From: Fragum whitleyi
Lineage: Eukaryota > Mollusca > Bivalvia > Cardiida > Cardiidae
Assembly: GCA_948146395.1 (NCBI GenBank)
Contig: OX411549.1
Coordinates: forward strand, 39,355,692 to 39,419,691
Length of the DNA: 64,000 nt
Direction: 5' to 3'
Under the pieces are notes generated by a model. That model did no database searches and was not told the DNA's origin. It saw nothing but the letters and a program-made list of their open reading frames with translations. Both the position numbers and the translations under genes were made by a program. Of the stretch, positions 11,893 to 23,607 are shown in pieces; the stretch's first letter is position 1; each line of letters opens with the position of its first letter.

Positions 11893-12180
11893 CTTCCAAA
11901 ATACCAACCGAGCCCGGCTCGCTCTATTGGGTCATCAATCCTCGGATCGAGAGTTCGAATCGGGGCACTGCCAACTTTCATCCGATATTTAATAAAACGG
12001 TCATTGTGACAAGCGTCATTTGTCTCCCACAATTTGGCGAATAATAAGTTATTCGCTTATGTTGGAAGGGCAGCTGATAGCTCGGAAATGTTGTGGTTGA
12101 AATGGTGTGAGAAATAATATATGCGATATGAATGCAATAATGATGAAAGCGGCGAAACAAAAAAACACCGTCAATCTATC
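11893..12180 (+). mobile_element. tRNA-derived SINE, diverged
   Basis: Head CCCGGCTCGCTCTATTGGGT with B box AGAGTTCGAATCGGGGCA. The body shares 'catttgtctcccaca', 'agctgatagctcgg' and 'gaaagcggcgaaacaaaaaa' with the SINEs at 2531 and 55780, and it ends in (AATC)-like repeats. No clear target-site duplication. Confidence 0.7.
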
Positions 12181-12315
12181 TAAATTTTCAACATATTGTT
12201 TCTGACTGGTCATTCATAATGAGCTGAGGAATGGATGGGTTATTGCAGCGTTTCTCCAGAGACACAAATTGCGTGCAATATTAGTATTGTGATATTTTCA
12301 ACAATGCCACATATG

Positions 12316-12609
12316 TGTATTTCCGTTCATCCTCGCTACCATAGCGCATGCCCTTACGAGCGACGCCCTCAAAAGACGATCAGTTGTTACGGAGGATAGT
12401 GCTAGGGTACATGGCGAAACTACTGCTAAGATCCGACATGCCTTTTTAACGCGCTCGGTGTAAATCACAGTCACACGGGACATCGGTTTAACTTCTCATC
12501 CGAAAGACAATTAGTTTTGTTAGTGTGCCAGCCTGGGAATCGAACCCACGCGGTCGACCTTCAGTTGTTCTGAAGTCCTTTGCCCTACCGACTGAGATAA
12601 TCTGGCTGA
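12316..12609 (-). mobile_element. tRNA-derived SINE, second family, with TSD
   Basis: Minus-strand tRNA-like head: AGATTATCTCAGTCGGTAGG (A-box region), GTGGGTTCGATTCCCAGGC (B box), and an acceptor-like GCCAG/CTGGC pair. The body follows with TCGGATGAGAAGTTAAACCG and TGTCCCGTGTGACTG, a conserved SINE central block in many invertebrates. Imperfect target-site duplications flank it: CAATGCCACATATG at 12302-12315 and CAATGTCACATATG at 12610-12623. Confidence 0.85.
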
Positions 12610-12688
12610 CAATGTCACATATGCCTGTAGTTCGTCCATCTAGTACACTGAACAGACACAAAGTGCGTCAAATGCCGGAGATACTTAC

Positions 12689-12845
12689 GGTAATGGACCT
12701 GCAATACTTCTGCAACATTTAGGAAGTAATACACTTTAACAGTGTTAACCAAGGTTTCCTAATGATTTTCATTAGGACACCTCGGTCAACATTGTGAAAG
12801 ATTATGAATTCCAAAATGTTGCGCAATTATTACTGGTCCACTACA
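12689..12845. mobile_element. Family E TTAA-type MITE (157 bp)
   Basis: Inverted-repeat element: GGTAATGGACCTGCAATACT at the left pairs with ATTATTACTGGTCCACTAC at the right. The centre is the palindrome CCTAATGATTTTCATTAGGA. It has the same 157-bp length as the copies at 26311 and 30778. The TTAA flanks are eroded here (TTAC at left). Confidence 0.8.
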
Positions 12846-13550
12846 TGAAAGGCTCATTGTGAAAGAATCTTTGTCGATATGCAAGTTGATCCGAAGGTTT
12901 TCAGGCGTTCCTTTGATAAAGACGCTCATTTCAGAGCTTCAGAGAGAGTTAGACTGGTATCACTGTCAACTATCATTATATGCTTTTTTTGAAGTCGACA
13001 ATGGGACCAGTCTAGAGAGAGTGTGTATTTTTAACTTTAGATTTAAATGATTTAAAATCATATACGCACAAACCCTATGTTGTGCGTACTCATTGGAATC
13101 GTCTCGTCTAGACGATTTCAACGAGAAGCCACAATATAGGTCAAATTGAGAAAGATTTAAGTCTTTCAAAATCCCTTTTACAATATAGCCTTATCACTGC
13201 ATGTATACGTAAAGTGAATAAATAAAACAGCTAGGTATTGTAATTATTCAAAACAGTTTATTAACATTATTATTTTTACTTAAATATCTCACAAAAAGAA
13301 CAATTTTATTGCGAATATTCAACTTGTTTAATATTTTATTACTTACTTTTTTGTTTCATAGAATCTGTTTTGCAAATATGTAATGACGTTGACAGAGAAT
13401 CAATTATATTGCGTTTGGAACATTGAACTTTGGAACCAACGGGATTTAGTCTTGATATCTTCATCTTTCGATGCGACGTGACCATTTACATGTATTATAG
13501 TTTCACGACCAATACGTTTCTTAATCATTTTATTGTTGCGTTTTCGTGGA
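12846..13550. other. Spacer with a family C palindrome
   Basis: Holds a family C copy near 13060-13140, with the palindrome ACTCATTGGAATCGTCTCGT / TAGACGATTTCAACGAGAAG. Otherwise nothing is recognised. Confidence 0.55.
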
Positions 13551-13862
13551 TTCTGTCCCTTAAGGACAAGATATCTGTCCCTTTATGACAAGATGTCTGT
13601 CACTATATAAAACGATTTCTGTCCCTTTACGACAAGATGTCTGTCCCTTTACGAAAATATATTTGTCCCTTTACGACAATATGTCTGTCCCTGTATAAAA
13701 CGATTTCTGTCCCTATATGACAAGATATCTGTCCACTTACGACAAGATGTCTGTCCCTTTATGACAAGATATATGTCCTTATATGACAAGTTATATATGT
13801 CCCTTTATGACAAGATATATGTCCTTATGGGACAAGATATATGTCCCTTTATGACAAGATAC
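13551..13862. repeat. 22-bp minisatellite
   Basis: About 14 degenerate head-to-tail copies of a unit like TGTCCCTTTACGACAAGATG+TC. A subset reads CTATATAAAACGATTTC instead. The copies are directly adjacent, with no unique spacers, so this is not a CRISPR array. Confidence 0.9.
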
Positions 13863-13892
13863 TTTTACGTTATGTAACATGTCATGCAAAAA

Positions 13893-14040
13893 CCAACCAT
13901 CTTAGGTAGTCTAGATTCAGAAAAGATTGTTACTTACGAAAAGTTTCGACCCATGCCAGTCTGCGCATATTTGCGCAGTCTGACCTGAGTCGACCCTTTT
14001 AAAACTTCCTATGTGGTCCCTTTTCGCGTGACGGGTCACA
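13893..14040 (+). mobile_element. Family I MITE, right half
   Basis: Contains the hairpin CAGTCTGCGCATATTTGCGC and the right terminus TTCGCGTGACGGGTCACA. The left half is missing. Confidence 0.7.
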
Positions 14041-14323
14041 ATAATTTTCGCGAAAACAGAGACATTGGTCTGTTCAGAGCCCTTTTCCCCGAAAGATGAT
14101 TTGTACTATTACTCTACTTTCCAAACCCTGCAATCGACTGCTTTTAGAAATACAATTCATGTCTCCAACTCCACGCACAATACAAGTTAATTCACCTAAG
14201 ATCCACGCTTAATGGTGGCGTAAATGATTCACTTTTTCTCGTAACCAACTGAAAAGATGGTTTTCGAGGTTTATGATACGAAAACCCATCCAAATGAAAT
14301 GCAAAGCTCAATTCTCTTAATCA
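14041..14323 (-). other. Probable 3' UTR / downstream region of channel gene
   Basis: Lies just past the channel stop codon. A minus-strand CATAAA (14270-14275), about 50 nt after the stop, could be a variant polyadenylation signal; no canonical AATAAA is seen nearby. Inference only. Confidence 0.3.
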
Positions 14324-15708
14324 TCAGGTGTCTAAATACGATACATTTGATATTGCATCTGCATCTTTAGGCAACACTTTTTCAACTCGCGTGATTCGTT
14401 GTTTTAACTTTAATTGTGTCGTATTAAAATCTGCGAGAAGACGAGCGAATCGAGTCTGTAAGGTATCCAAACTTCCTTCAATCCTTTCTAGTTTCTGTTC
14501 AGTTGTTTCTTGTTGTTCTTCCATCTTCTGCATTAGAGTCTCGTCGAGTAGATTATCCTTTCGGAGTATTTTCTTTCCCTTGTCGATGAGAATTTTCTTG
14601 GCTTCAGGGTATTGGTTTAACACCTCCCAAAGATCGTCCTTTGAGAGACAGAATAAGTCTGAATATCCGACACTGCGTATGTTTGCAGTCCGTCTATTGC
14701 CGTGTTTATTGCCAGCAATGTTTAGAATACTAATCTCACCAAATACACTGCCTTCTCGTAATGTTGCGAACGTTGCTTTTCCGTCATCAGACACTACTCC
14801 GAGCTGTCCACGTTTAACTATGTACATTTCCTTACCGATATCACCTTTTCTACAGATATAATCCATTGGGCTAAACACTTGTAATTTGAGTTTCAGCACC
14901 AATTCAACTAGAAGTCCCGGTTCACAATCTTGAAATAAGGCCACACGTTTAAGGGTTTCTAAGTGAACATGAATAGCAATCTCTGCTTTCAATTTATCCG
15001 GCAGAGCTGAAAGAACTTCTTCTTCATTAAGAGATTGTTTATTTATCCAGAGATAATCAAACCATTTTATGACTCTCTGTTCGAGCTCTTTTGAAACTTT
15101 ACGAAATTCCATATATTGCTTGACCCCGTCCATCTTTTGTTGGAACTCCGCTCGAGTCGCGTTCATGTTAGTTATCATGGAACCAACATTACCGACGATC
15201 GTCGCGAAGATCAACACACCTATGAGAAAATCAACAACAACAAACAAATATTGGATATCCTGTTCCGGTTTAGGGGTTTCCCCGATGGTGGTTAACGTCA
15301 ATGTTGACCAGTAAAAACTATAAATATACTTCCGGGTCAAAGGTTGGTTTTCGGGTACGTCTAAACTGCCATACACCCAGGAATCCGACCCGAAGCCGAA
15401 AGCGTGGGAAATTGCGAAATATATACACGCGTTCCAATGAATGATGATTAATATATACAGCACAAGATTCATGATTCTAAAGATATTCGTAAAACTAGTC
15501 CGTGTAGCTGTTCTATCGAAAAATTCGAGCAAGCGTCCAAATCGAAATATTCTGTTAAATCGAAGTTCTGGTGTATCGATGCCTGTTAGTATATAGAAAA
15601 CGTCTGTAGGAAATATGCTTATTACATCCATCACAAAAGACCGACTTTTTACGTAATTTTTACGTAACTTCTGGGGGTTGGACACGAGTAGGCCTTCCTC
15701 TAAATAAC
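14324..15708 (-). CDS. CNG channel alpha subunit, last coding exon
   Basis: Encodes most of a cyclic nucleotide-gated cation channel: the end of the S2-S3 region through the C-terminus (460 residues, stop TGA at 14324). The acceptor is a T-rich tract ending TTTTCAG at 15709; the split Gly codon G|GT continues 'YLEEGLLVS'. In order: S3 (~24-41), S4 with spaced arginines '[15 protein letters not shown]' (~49-63), S5 (~80-100), pore with filter '[12 protein letters not shown]' (~136-148; GET codons 15275-15283), S6 '[19 protein letters not shown]' (~160-178), C-linker (~185-255), cyclic-nucleotide-binding domain with FGEISIL (~322) and RRTANI (~338) carrying the ligand-contacting Arg-Thr, then a leucine-zipper-like coiled coil '[19 protein letters not shown]' (~406-424). 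The filter Glu and the coiled coil are A-subunit (CNGA) traits; the family acts in the plasma membrane of sensory cells. Orthology to one vertebrate CNGA is not resolved. Confidence 0.97.
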
Positions 15709-16259
15709 CTGAAAATAAAAAAAAAACAAACAATAAACTATTATAATACTCCATGATTATTGCCATGGCAGGGCGGAGCCTTAGTAACGGGTCGTTGCAC
15801 TTAAGGTTAATGTAAATCAGATTTTATTTATTATTACTTTCTTCTATAGGTGGTCGACATAAATAAAATTGAGACCTCAAATGGTAGTTTGGTTACCAAA
15901 CCTTCGTAAGTTCAGCTTGTCCATACTAATGTTACGAGACTTTGGTAACCCAACGACGAAATATATTCACTTTCTCTAAGCACGTAAATCCTTTTTGTTT
16001 TAGGAAACAGTTATTTGCACGCGTTAGCGATATTTGCCGGCAAACTTTTTAAAGGACCAAAAGTATTGAAAAGTAAACTAGCAAATTTACGTCACGGCTA
16101 AGCCTTGTCCTATCAGTTACACAGAATACGATTGTTTTGAAATAATATCCCGCTTTGCACATGGAAAGATGGGTAACATTTCTCTTGAAAACATTTCATA
16201 TGCGTTTTCATCAAGAACGCAGAACCATTCTTTATCAATCAGATGACGAATTCTGACAT

Positions 16260-16382
16260 ACCCTGCGTTCAGGATGACTTAACGATGTGAATTGTTTGCA
16301 AATATACCCCGCTATGCATGCAAGTGCACGTGCAAAGCGGGGTATATTTTCAAAAAGATAGCACCATTTTGACATCCTGAGG
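16260..16382. mobile_element. Family B palindromic MITE
   Basis: CCCTGCGTTCAGGATGACTT ... TATACCCCGC / GCGGGGTATA ... GACATCCTGA, folded around CATGCAAGTGCACGTGC. The right terminus is degraded. Confidence 0.8.
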
Positions 16383-16995
16383 AAATGGCTGGTTCAGTTC
16401 CAAATAAGTTACAGGCGACAATTCTAGGTTGATGTAATTTTAAATATCTTTGAATCTTTGGGAAGACAATATCGTAGAAAATAAAGAAATTTCCAAGTAC
16501 AAATTCTTCTTTCAACAATATTTCCTACTTTTTTCGCGTTATAAGTCACAAAGCTGGATAGAGAGGAAATGGTTTAAAATTTGAAATATGAAACAAACAA
16601 ATAATAAAAGAAAAACCAGAATGTTTGAATACATTAGATATTTTTAGGTTTCATAACTCCTCTTGAGTAAAGATAACAAAAAAAAAAATATTTTACTAGT
16701 TTTGAGATCTTTCTATGGAACTATCGTGTTCGTAAGCATACAAAATGGTGTTTGTTCATAATTTAAGGTCGACCAGGGATTCTGATTCAAGACCGCAATA
16801 TTGAGATCACTCTTTGTTACCAAGGGAGTTAACCATTCCCGATAGTTTTAAAAGAAACATGATTAAAGGCTTAAAGCTGTTCATTTGCATTTGTTTTGAA
16901 AGGTATAATAAAACCATTACAAAGTGGGGGCTTTGTTTTAGATGTCGGTTGTCGGTCTGGCTGGCGGATACTCAGGCAAAATTTTTCAATACATA

Positions 16996-17432
16996 CAGTG
17001 AAGAACATCGTGGAATTGAAGAACTGAATGATTTTGGAATGAAATTGAATGAGTGCGATGGATGAGTTTTGAATAGAATTAAAAAGAGGTACATGTAACC
17101 AATATTCCTAATTTTGTTCAAGATGAATAAAATTGGGGATATTTATTACCACCCTTTAATGAAATATGCAAACAGGCTCTATGAATAGTTTTCTTTGTCT
17201 TTACGAACATATCATACGCTTACGAATTCTAATTAAATCAGTAGGATAGTGTTTTTTTCTAGCGATTTTTATTTTGAATAAAGTTGTTGATATAACCATT
17301 TTAAATGATCATTTTTAACGCGTTTATGAATGGCTTGAGTGGGTGCTTGGAATAAATGAATTGAGCACTGAGTGAGCGATTTAGAATGGTCTTGATCGGA
17401 ATGGGAGTCAATTACACGGTGTTACTAAATGT
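16996..17432 (+). mobile_element. Family A MITE inside satellite unit 1
   Basis: Left end CAGTGAAGAACATCGTGGAA, right end CACGGTGTTACTAAATGT. TA at 16994-16995 and 17433-17434 duplicates the single TA of the uninterrupted units (ATACATATCAATGAATAAAT in unit 4, near 20167). The hairpin core is at about 17098-17160. Confidence 0.9.
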
Positions 17433-17739
17433 TATCATTAAATAAATATTTGCGAGCATCAACAAGTCACGATAAATCACGTTCACATGTTTAGACAAAC
17501 AATCTATCCGTCTAACCTTTTGGAGTGTAGGACTAACAAATGTCAAATAAAACAAAACCATTTCTATGGAAACGATCATTTGCAGATAATGCTTGACTTG
17601 CAGCAAATGGGGGTCTGGTCGTTATGATAAATGTAGACTGATTGTATTGGACAAAAAAGAAACAATATTTTAAGGAAAACGTGATTATTTCTCGTCATGG
17701 CATGTCTACTGAGAGTTTCGGTCGATTTTGAGAAAAATT

Positions 17740-17860
17740 GCTTTCTTTTTTTCAAATTATTCCTTTCTTTCTTCATTTCTTTTTTTTCTTTCTTGCGTTC
17801 GTTCTTTTTTTCTTTCTTTCTTTTTTTCTTTCTTTCTTCATTTTTCATTTTCTTTCTTTG
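17740..17860. repeat. TTTC-rich microsatellite (array unit 1)
   Basis: Interrupted (TTTC)n with T runs; part of the array unit. Confidence 0.85.
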
Positions 17861-18465
17861 TAAAACAATAATCGTTTAGGCGTCAAAAAAATCTAATTTT
17901 CAAGCTTCGGTTTTGAGGTTTCGATCGATCATGACGAAAATACATTCCTAAAAATCATTCACTTTAATGCCTCATGGGGTACTATACTTCTGAAATTTTG
18001 TTAGTTTTGAGACCTTTTCATGGAACTATTGTGTCCGTTAGCACACATAATGGTGTTTGTTCAAAATTTAAGGTTGGATTCTAACTCAATACCGCATTAT
18101 TGAGATCACTGTATTACCGAGAGAGTTAACCAAACTCGATAGATCCAAAAGAACAATTTTAATCTCTTAGTTTTCTACATGCTTTTATTTCGAGAGGTAA
18201 AGGCATTTTGCTGGTTTTCTGCTAAAGTCTCGTAACTACAGCTTGTTTAAAGCTAACAAATGTCAAATAAAACAAAACCATTTCTATGGAAACGATCATT
18301 TGCAGATAATGCTTGACTTGCAGCAAATGGGAGTCTGGTCGTTATGATGAATGTAGACTGATTGTATTGGACAAAAAAGAAACAATATTTTAAGGAAAAC
18401 GTGATTATTTCTCGTCATGGCATGTCTACTGAGAGTTTCGTTCCAAATTGAGGAAAATTGCTTTC

Positions 18466-18648
18466 TCTTTTTTTTCTTTTTTTCTTCACATTCTTTCTTT
18501 CTTTCTTTTCTTTCTTTCTTTCTTTCTTTCTTTCGTTCGTTCGTTCGTTCGTTCGTTCGTTCGTTCGTTCGTTCGTTCGTTCTTTCTTTCTTTCTTTCTT
18601 TCATTCTTTCTTTCTTTCTTTCGTTCGTTCGTTCGTTCGTTCGTTCGT

Positions 18649-18692
<44 letters not shown>

Positions 18693-18695
18693 ATT
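18466..18695. repeat. TTTC / GTTC microsatellite (array unit 2)
   Basis: (TTTC)n blocks alternate with two pure (GTTC)n blocks (about 18534-18580 and 18622-18650). One base substitution spread through whole sub-blocks, as expected from slippage. Confidence 0.95.
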
Positions 18696-19489
18696 TTCTT
18701 TGAAAGCAATATTCCTTTTTTGGTGCATGGCAAAAGAACAACCTTAATTTAGTTGCGAGATTTTGATCTTTCACGTGGAAAGCACTAGTATTCTGACATT
18801 TTGCTAGTTCTGAGACCTTTTTATGGAACAATTGTGTGCATAAGCATACATAATGGTGTTTGTTCATAATTGAAGGTCGATCTGGGATTCTAACTCTAGA
18901 CCGCAATATTGAGATCACACTATGTTACCAAGGGAGTTACCCAAACTCGATGGATATAGAATAAACTTGGTTAATCGCTTAGCTTTCCACTTGCTTTTAT
19001 TTCGAGAGGTCAAGGCATTTCGCTGGTTTTCTGCTAAAATCTCGTAACTACAGCTTGTTTAGAGCTGTAGTTTCGAGATTTCGGTAGAAAATCGACGACT
19101 TGCAAAGTGTAGGTCAGTGGCCGGTCAGACTTGCAGACAGTTGGATCGTATGTCGAACAATCAGTCAAACATTTTCAATTCATATCAATGAATGAATATT
19201 TTCGAGAATCAACAAGTCAGGATAAATCACGTTCACATGTTTAGACAAACAATTTATCCGTCTAACCTCTTGGAGTGTAGGACTAACAAATGTCAAATAA
19301 AACAAAACCATTTCTATGGAAACGATCATTTGCAGATAATGCTTGACTTGCAGCAAATGGGGGTTTGGTCGTTATGATGAATGTAGACTGATTGTATTGG
19401 AATAAAAAAGAAACAATATTTTGGGGAAAACGTGATTTTTTTCTCGTCATGGCATGTCTACTGAGAGTTTCGGTCGATTTTGAGGAAAA

Positions 19490-19635
19490 TTGCTTTCTTT
19501 CTTTCTTCTTTTTTTCACATTCTTTCTTTCTTTCTTTTCTTTCTATCTTTCTAACTTTCTTTCTTTAGTTCTTTCTTTCTTTCTTTCTTTCTTTCTTTTT
19601 CTTTCTTTCTTTCCTCATTCCCCTTTTCTTTCTTT
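19490..19635. repeat. TTTC microsatellite (array unit 3)
   Basis: Interrupted (TTTC)n at the same position in the unit as in its neighbours. Confidence 0.9.
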
Positions 19636-20482
19636 GAAAACAAAATTTTGCTTTTAGGCGTCAAAAAATCTCATTTTTAAGCTTTGGCTTCGAGGTTTCG
19701 ATCGATAATGACGAAAGTACATTCCCAAAAAGCATTCACTTTAATGCCTCATAGGAAACTATTCTTCTGAAAGTTTGCTAGTTTTAAGACCTTTTCATGG
19801 AACTATAGTGTGTGTAGGCAAACATAATGGTGTTTGTTCATAATTTAAGGTTGACCTGGGATTCTAACTCTAGACTGCAATATTCAGATCACACTGTGTT
19901 ACCAAGGTAGTTATCCAAACTCGACAGATCTAAAAGAAACTTGGTTAATCGCTTAGCTTTCCACTTGCTTTTATTTCGAGAGGTAAAGGCATTTCGCTGG
20001 TGTTCTGCTAAAATCTCGTAACTACAGCTTGTTTAAAGCTGTAGTTGCGAGATTTTGGAAGAAAATCGACGATTTACAAAGTGTAGGCTTTGTTGTAGCT
20101 TTAGGTGGACGGTCAGGCTTGCAGACAGTTGGATCGTTTGTCGAACGATCGGTCCAAAATTTTCGATACATATCAATGAATAAATATTTTCGAGAATCAA
20201 CACGTCACGATAAATCACGTTCACATGTTAAGACAAACAATGTATCCGTCTAACCTTTTGGAGTGTAGGACTTACAAATGTCAAATAAAACAAAACCATT
20301 TCTATGGAAACGATCATTTGCAGATAATGCTTGACTTGCAGCAAATGGGGGTCTGGTCGTTATGATGAATGTAGACTGGTTGTATTGGGCAAAAAAAAAA
20401 AGAAACAATATTTAAAGGAAAACGTGATTATTTCTCGTCATGGCATGTCTACTGAGAGTTTCGGTCGATTTTGAGGAAATTA

Positions 20483-20530
20483 CTTTCTTTTTTTCTTTTC
20501 TTTTCTTTTCTCTTCTTTCTTTCTTTCTTC

Positions 20531-20621
<91 letters not shown>

Positions 20622-20640
20622 TTTTCATTCCCCTTTTCTC
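20483..20640. repeat. TTTC microsatellite (array unit 4)
   Basis: Longest uninterrupted (CTTT)n stretch in the array, about 95 bp pure. Confidence 0.95.
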
Positions 20641-21493
20641 TCTTTGAAAACCATATTTTGTTTTTGGGCGACAAAAAAGATTATTTTCGAGCTTCGGTTT
20701 CGAGGTTTTGGTCGACCATGACGAAAGTACATTTCCAAAAAGCATTCACTTTAAAGCCTAATAGAGTACTATTCTTCTGAATTTTCGCTAGTTCTGAGAC
20801 CTTTTCATGGAACTATAGTGTGCGTAGGCATACAAAATGGTGTTTGTTCATAATTTAAGGTCGACCTGGGATTCTAACTCTAGATCGCAATATTGAGATC
20901 ATACTATGTTACCAAGGGAGTTAACTAAACCCGATAGATCTAAAAAAAAACCCAAAAAACATAGTAAATCGCTAAGCTTCGACTTGCTTTTATTTCGAGA
21001 GGTCAAGGCATTTCGCTGGTTTTCTGCTAAGATCTCGTATCTACAGCTTGTTTAAAGCTACAGTTTCGAGATTTTGGAAGAAAATCGACGATTTGCAAAG
21101 TGTAGGCCTTGTTGTAGTTGTCGCTGGTCGGTCAGGCTTGCAGACAGTTCGATTGCCTGTCGAACAATCGGTCAAATTTTTTGGATACTTATCGATAAAA
21201 AAATATTTTCGAGAGTCAACAAGTCACGATAAATCACGTTCACATGTTTAGACAAGCAATTTATCCGTCTAACCTCTTGGAGTGTAGGACTAACAAATGT
21301 CAAATAAAACAAAACCATTTCTATGGAAACGATCATTTGCAGATAATGCTTGACTTGCAGCAAATGGGGGTCTGGTCGTTATGATAAATGCAGACTGATT
21401 GTATTGGACAAAAAAGAAACAATAATTTAAGGAAAACGTGATTATTTCTCGTCATGGCATGTCTACTGAGAGTTTCGGTCGATTTGAGGATAA

Positions 21494-21542
21494 TTGCTTT
21501 CTTTCTGTCTGTCTGTCTTTCTTTCTTTCTTTCTTTCTTTCT

Positions 21543-21590
<48 letters not shown>

Positions 21591-21652
21591 TTTCTTTCTT
21601 TCTTTCTTTTTCTTTCTTTCTTTCTTTCTTTCTTTTTTTCTATCTTTCTTTG
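21494..21652. repeat. TTTC microsatellite (array unit 5)
   Basis: (TTTC)n with an initial CTGTCTGTCTGT block. Confidence 0.9.
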
Positions 21653-21807
21653 AAAACAATATCCATTCTTTTGGTGAATGGCAAAAAAACCATTAATTTT
21701 GTTGCGAGATTTTGATCGTTCACTTGGAAAGCACATTCTCGAAATCTTAATGTCTCAAAATGGTACTATTCTTCTAAATTAACACCCGTTCTATTTAGTA
21801 TCAAATA

Positions 21808-22445
21808 CAGTTCAGTTAAACAAAATCTTAAAATTGATATTCATCTCGATCAAAACCATTCTTTATCACTCACTTAGCGCTCCAATCATTCACTCCAAAC
21901 ACTCACTCAAACCATTCAAAAACACTCACCAGCTGCCCATCTCACTTTTGGTGCATCTCCGGGATGCCATTGTCGAAAAATATAATTGATCAAATTTAAC
22001 AACCTCTGCTAACCTTAAGTTCCAACCGGCGTCGGCAGAATCGTTTCCACAGAACAGTCATCGGAAAGAAAAAAAATCGAGACTCACATATCGTTTAGAA
22101 ATATTCCAAATCATCGCTCGGCGTTCCATTCGTCCATTCCAAAATCTCACACCTTTCAAAAACACGAAATCGCCATTTCATTCAAAACTACCAATTTATT
22201 TCATGATTTTACGATTCTATTGGCTGGTGGTTTGAATTTTAAACCGTCGGGATGGTCATTGAGGACACACAACAGAAAAATACGATTATTTTATGAAAGG
22301 GAGGTAAAAAATATGGATTATTTCGTTCAGTTCTGACGAAATTATCGATAATGTATTACCATCCTTGAATTTCACTCAAATCTGACCCATCGCACTCACT
22401 CAATTTCATTCCAAAAACATTTCCATATTATTCATCTTGTCTATT
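21808..22445 (-). mobile_element. Family A MITE, variant core
   Basis: Starts CAGTTCAGTTAAACAAAATC, has 'cactcacttagcgctccaatc', and a core hairpin in which the usual TTTTGTTCA/TGAACAAAA arms are replaced by TATTTCGTTCAG and CTGACGAAATTA. The right end is lost after TTCATCTTGTC. Confidence 0.7.
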
Positions 22446-23156
22446 TCTTGATGTTTTAGCTTAAAAAATACATTGATATTCTTAAGCCATAGCCAATAAC
22501 TTTTCTACGGGGAAGAAAACAAGCAAGTTGTTGTCGTTTTTCTTTTATATCTATTCAAGGGCGTAACTACCATTACGTAATTTACGCAAGTGCGAAAAAG
22601 AAATAATCATCTGTTAAAATATATTGTCGATGAATGATCATCGAAACTTCAGCTTACAGCTTATTCAAGCTGTAGTTACGTTGTTTTGGTTATTCAGCAA
22701 CGCTCAAATCATAAAAAGGGAGCGGACGGAGGGCATTCATCTTTTGTCACAGTCCACAAATCGCCATTATCCTATTTATTTGGTTGTCGCCTTCTGAGAG
22801 TATAATGATTTCAAAGTCCTAGATACGACCATGCTATTTAACAATTTGATTGTGTCGAGGGCCATTAAATAAAGGAAACTATTCCAAATGTTCATCATTG
22901 CTCTAAAAATCAAAGCTTAAGGTTCAATTTACGCAATTTATTCGGATGAGTTCGTAAACATGTTGAATGTTAGTAGTGCTGACTTAGAATTACGACGATT
23001 TTATTTCAGTCTAAGAGACGGTTGGAATGCTGATGTTTTCCGTGACATGTCAAACTTTTAAGGCTTCACAGAAAAATCGATATTTGTAATGAACAGTCGG
23101 TCCTAGAACTCTGTGTGTTTCTCTCTTGCTTGCTGGTTTTACACTGTGTGGAATTA

Positions 23157-23592
23157 CAGTTACAAACATCGTGAAATTGATAAGATGAATGATTTTGGAA
23201 TGAATTTGGAATGAAATTGATTGAGTGTGTGGAGCGACTTTTGAGTGAAACTAAAGGGAGGTAATCCAATATCGCTAATATTGTTCATGATGAACAAAAT
23301 TAGTGATATTCATTACCTCCCTTTAAAAAAATATGCATTAAAGTTCTGTTAATTGCTTCCTTTTTCTAAACGAATCAATCAGACGCTTACAATTTAAATT
23401 ATGTCAGTGAAATCGCGATTTTTCCCATTTATGTTTATTTTGAATGTAGCTGTTGATTGTAGACTCTTTAGTCATTTAGAACGTTTTTAATCGATTTGAG
23501 TGAAAGTTCGGCGTGAGTGAATGAAGCGCTGAATGAGTGATTTAGAATCGTGTTGATTGAGATGAATGTCAATTTAGCGATGTAACTAACTG
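23157..23592 (+). mobile_element. Family A MITE (~436 bp), complete
   Basis: TA-flanked CAGTTACAAACATCGTGAAA ... GATGTAACTAACTG. Core hairpin GGGAGGTAATCCAATATCGC ... ATATTCATTACCTCCCTTTA at about 23263-23325. Confidence 0.9.
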
Positions 23593-23607
23593 TACAATTA
23601 AGTCAAA

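Larger units (their letters stand above)
16694..21780. repeat. Tandem array, five ~0.8-1.0-kb units
   Basis: Units start near 16694, 17998, 18802, 19777 and 20787, at 'gctagttntgagaccttttcatgg'. All contain the block 'aacgatcatttgcagataat' (17570, 18292, 19321, 20310, 21328) followed by TTTC-rich microsatellite. Units 3-5 are about 975-1010 bp. Unit 2 lacks about 250 bp, including the ACTACAGC..GCTGTAGT hairpin arm and the ACAAGTCACGATAAATCACG block. Unit 1 carries a family A MITE insertion. Open frames of Ser/Phe/Leu/Arg or Lys/Glu/Arg repeats here are microsatellite artefacts. Confidence 0.9.

Noticed and set aside
12530..12609. Functional tRNA gene
   Set aside because: tRNA-like but part of a SINE with target-site duplication and body.
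13551..13862. CRISPR-like array
   Set aside because: Repeats are contiguous without unique spacers, and the genome is animal.
14328..14861. 177-codon plus-strand frame
   Set aside because: Antisense shadow of the channel exon, which has clear conserved domains on the minus strand.
17576..21736. Lys/Glu/Arg and Ser/Phe/Leu/Arg repeat proteins
   Set aside because: TTTC/GTTC microsatellites read in frame; no other coding feature.
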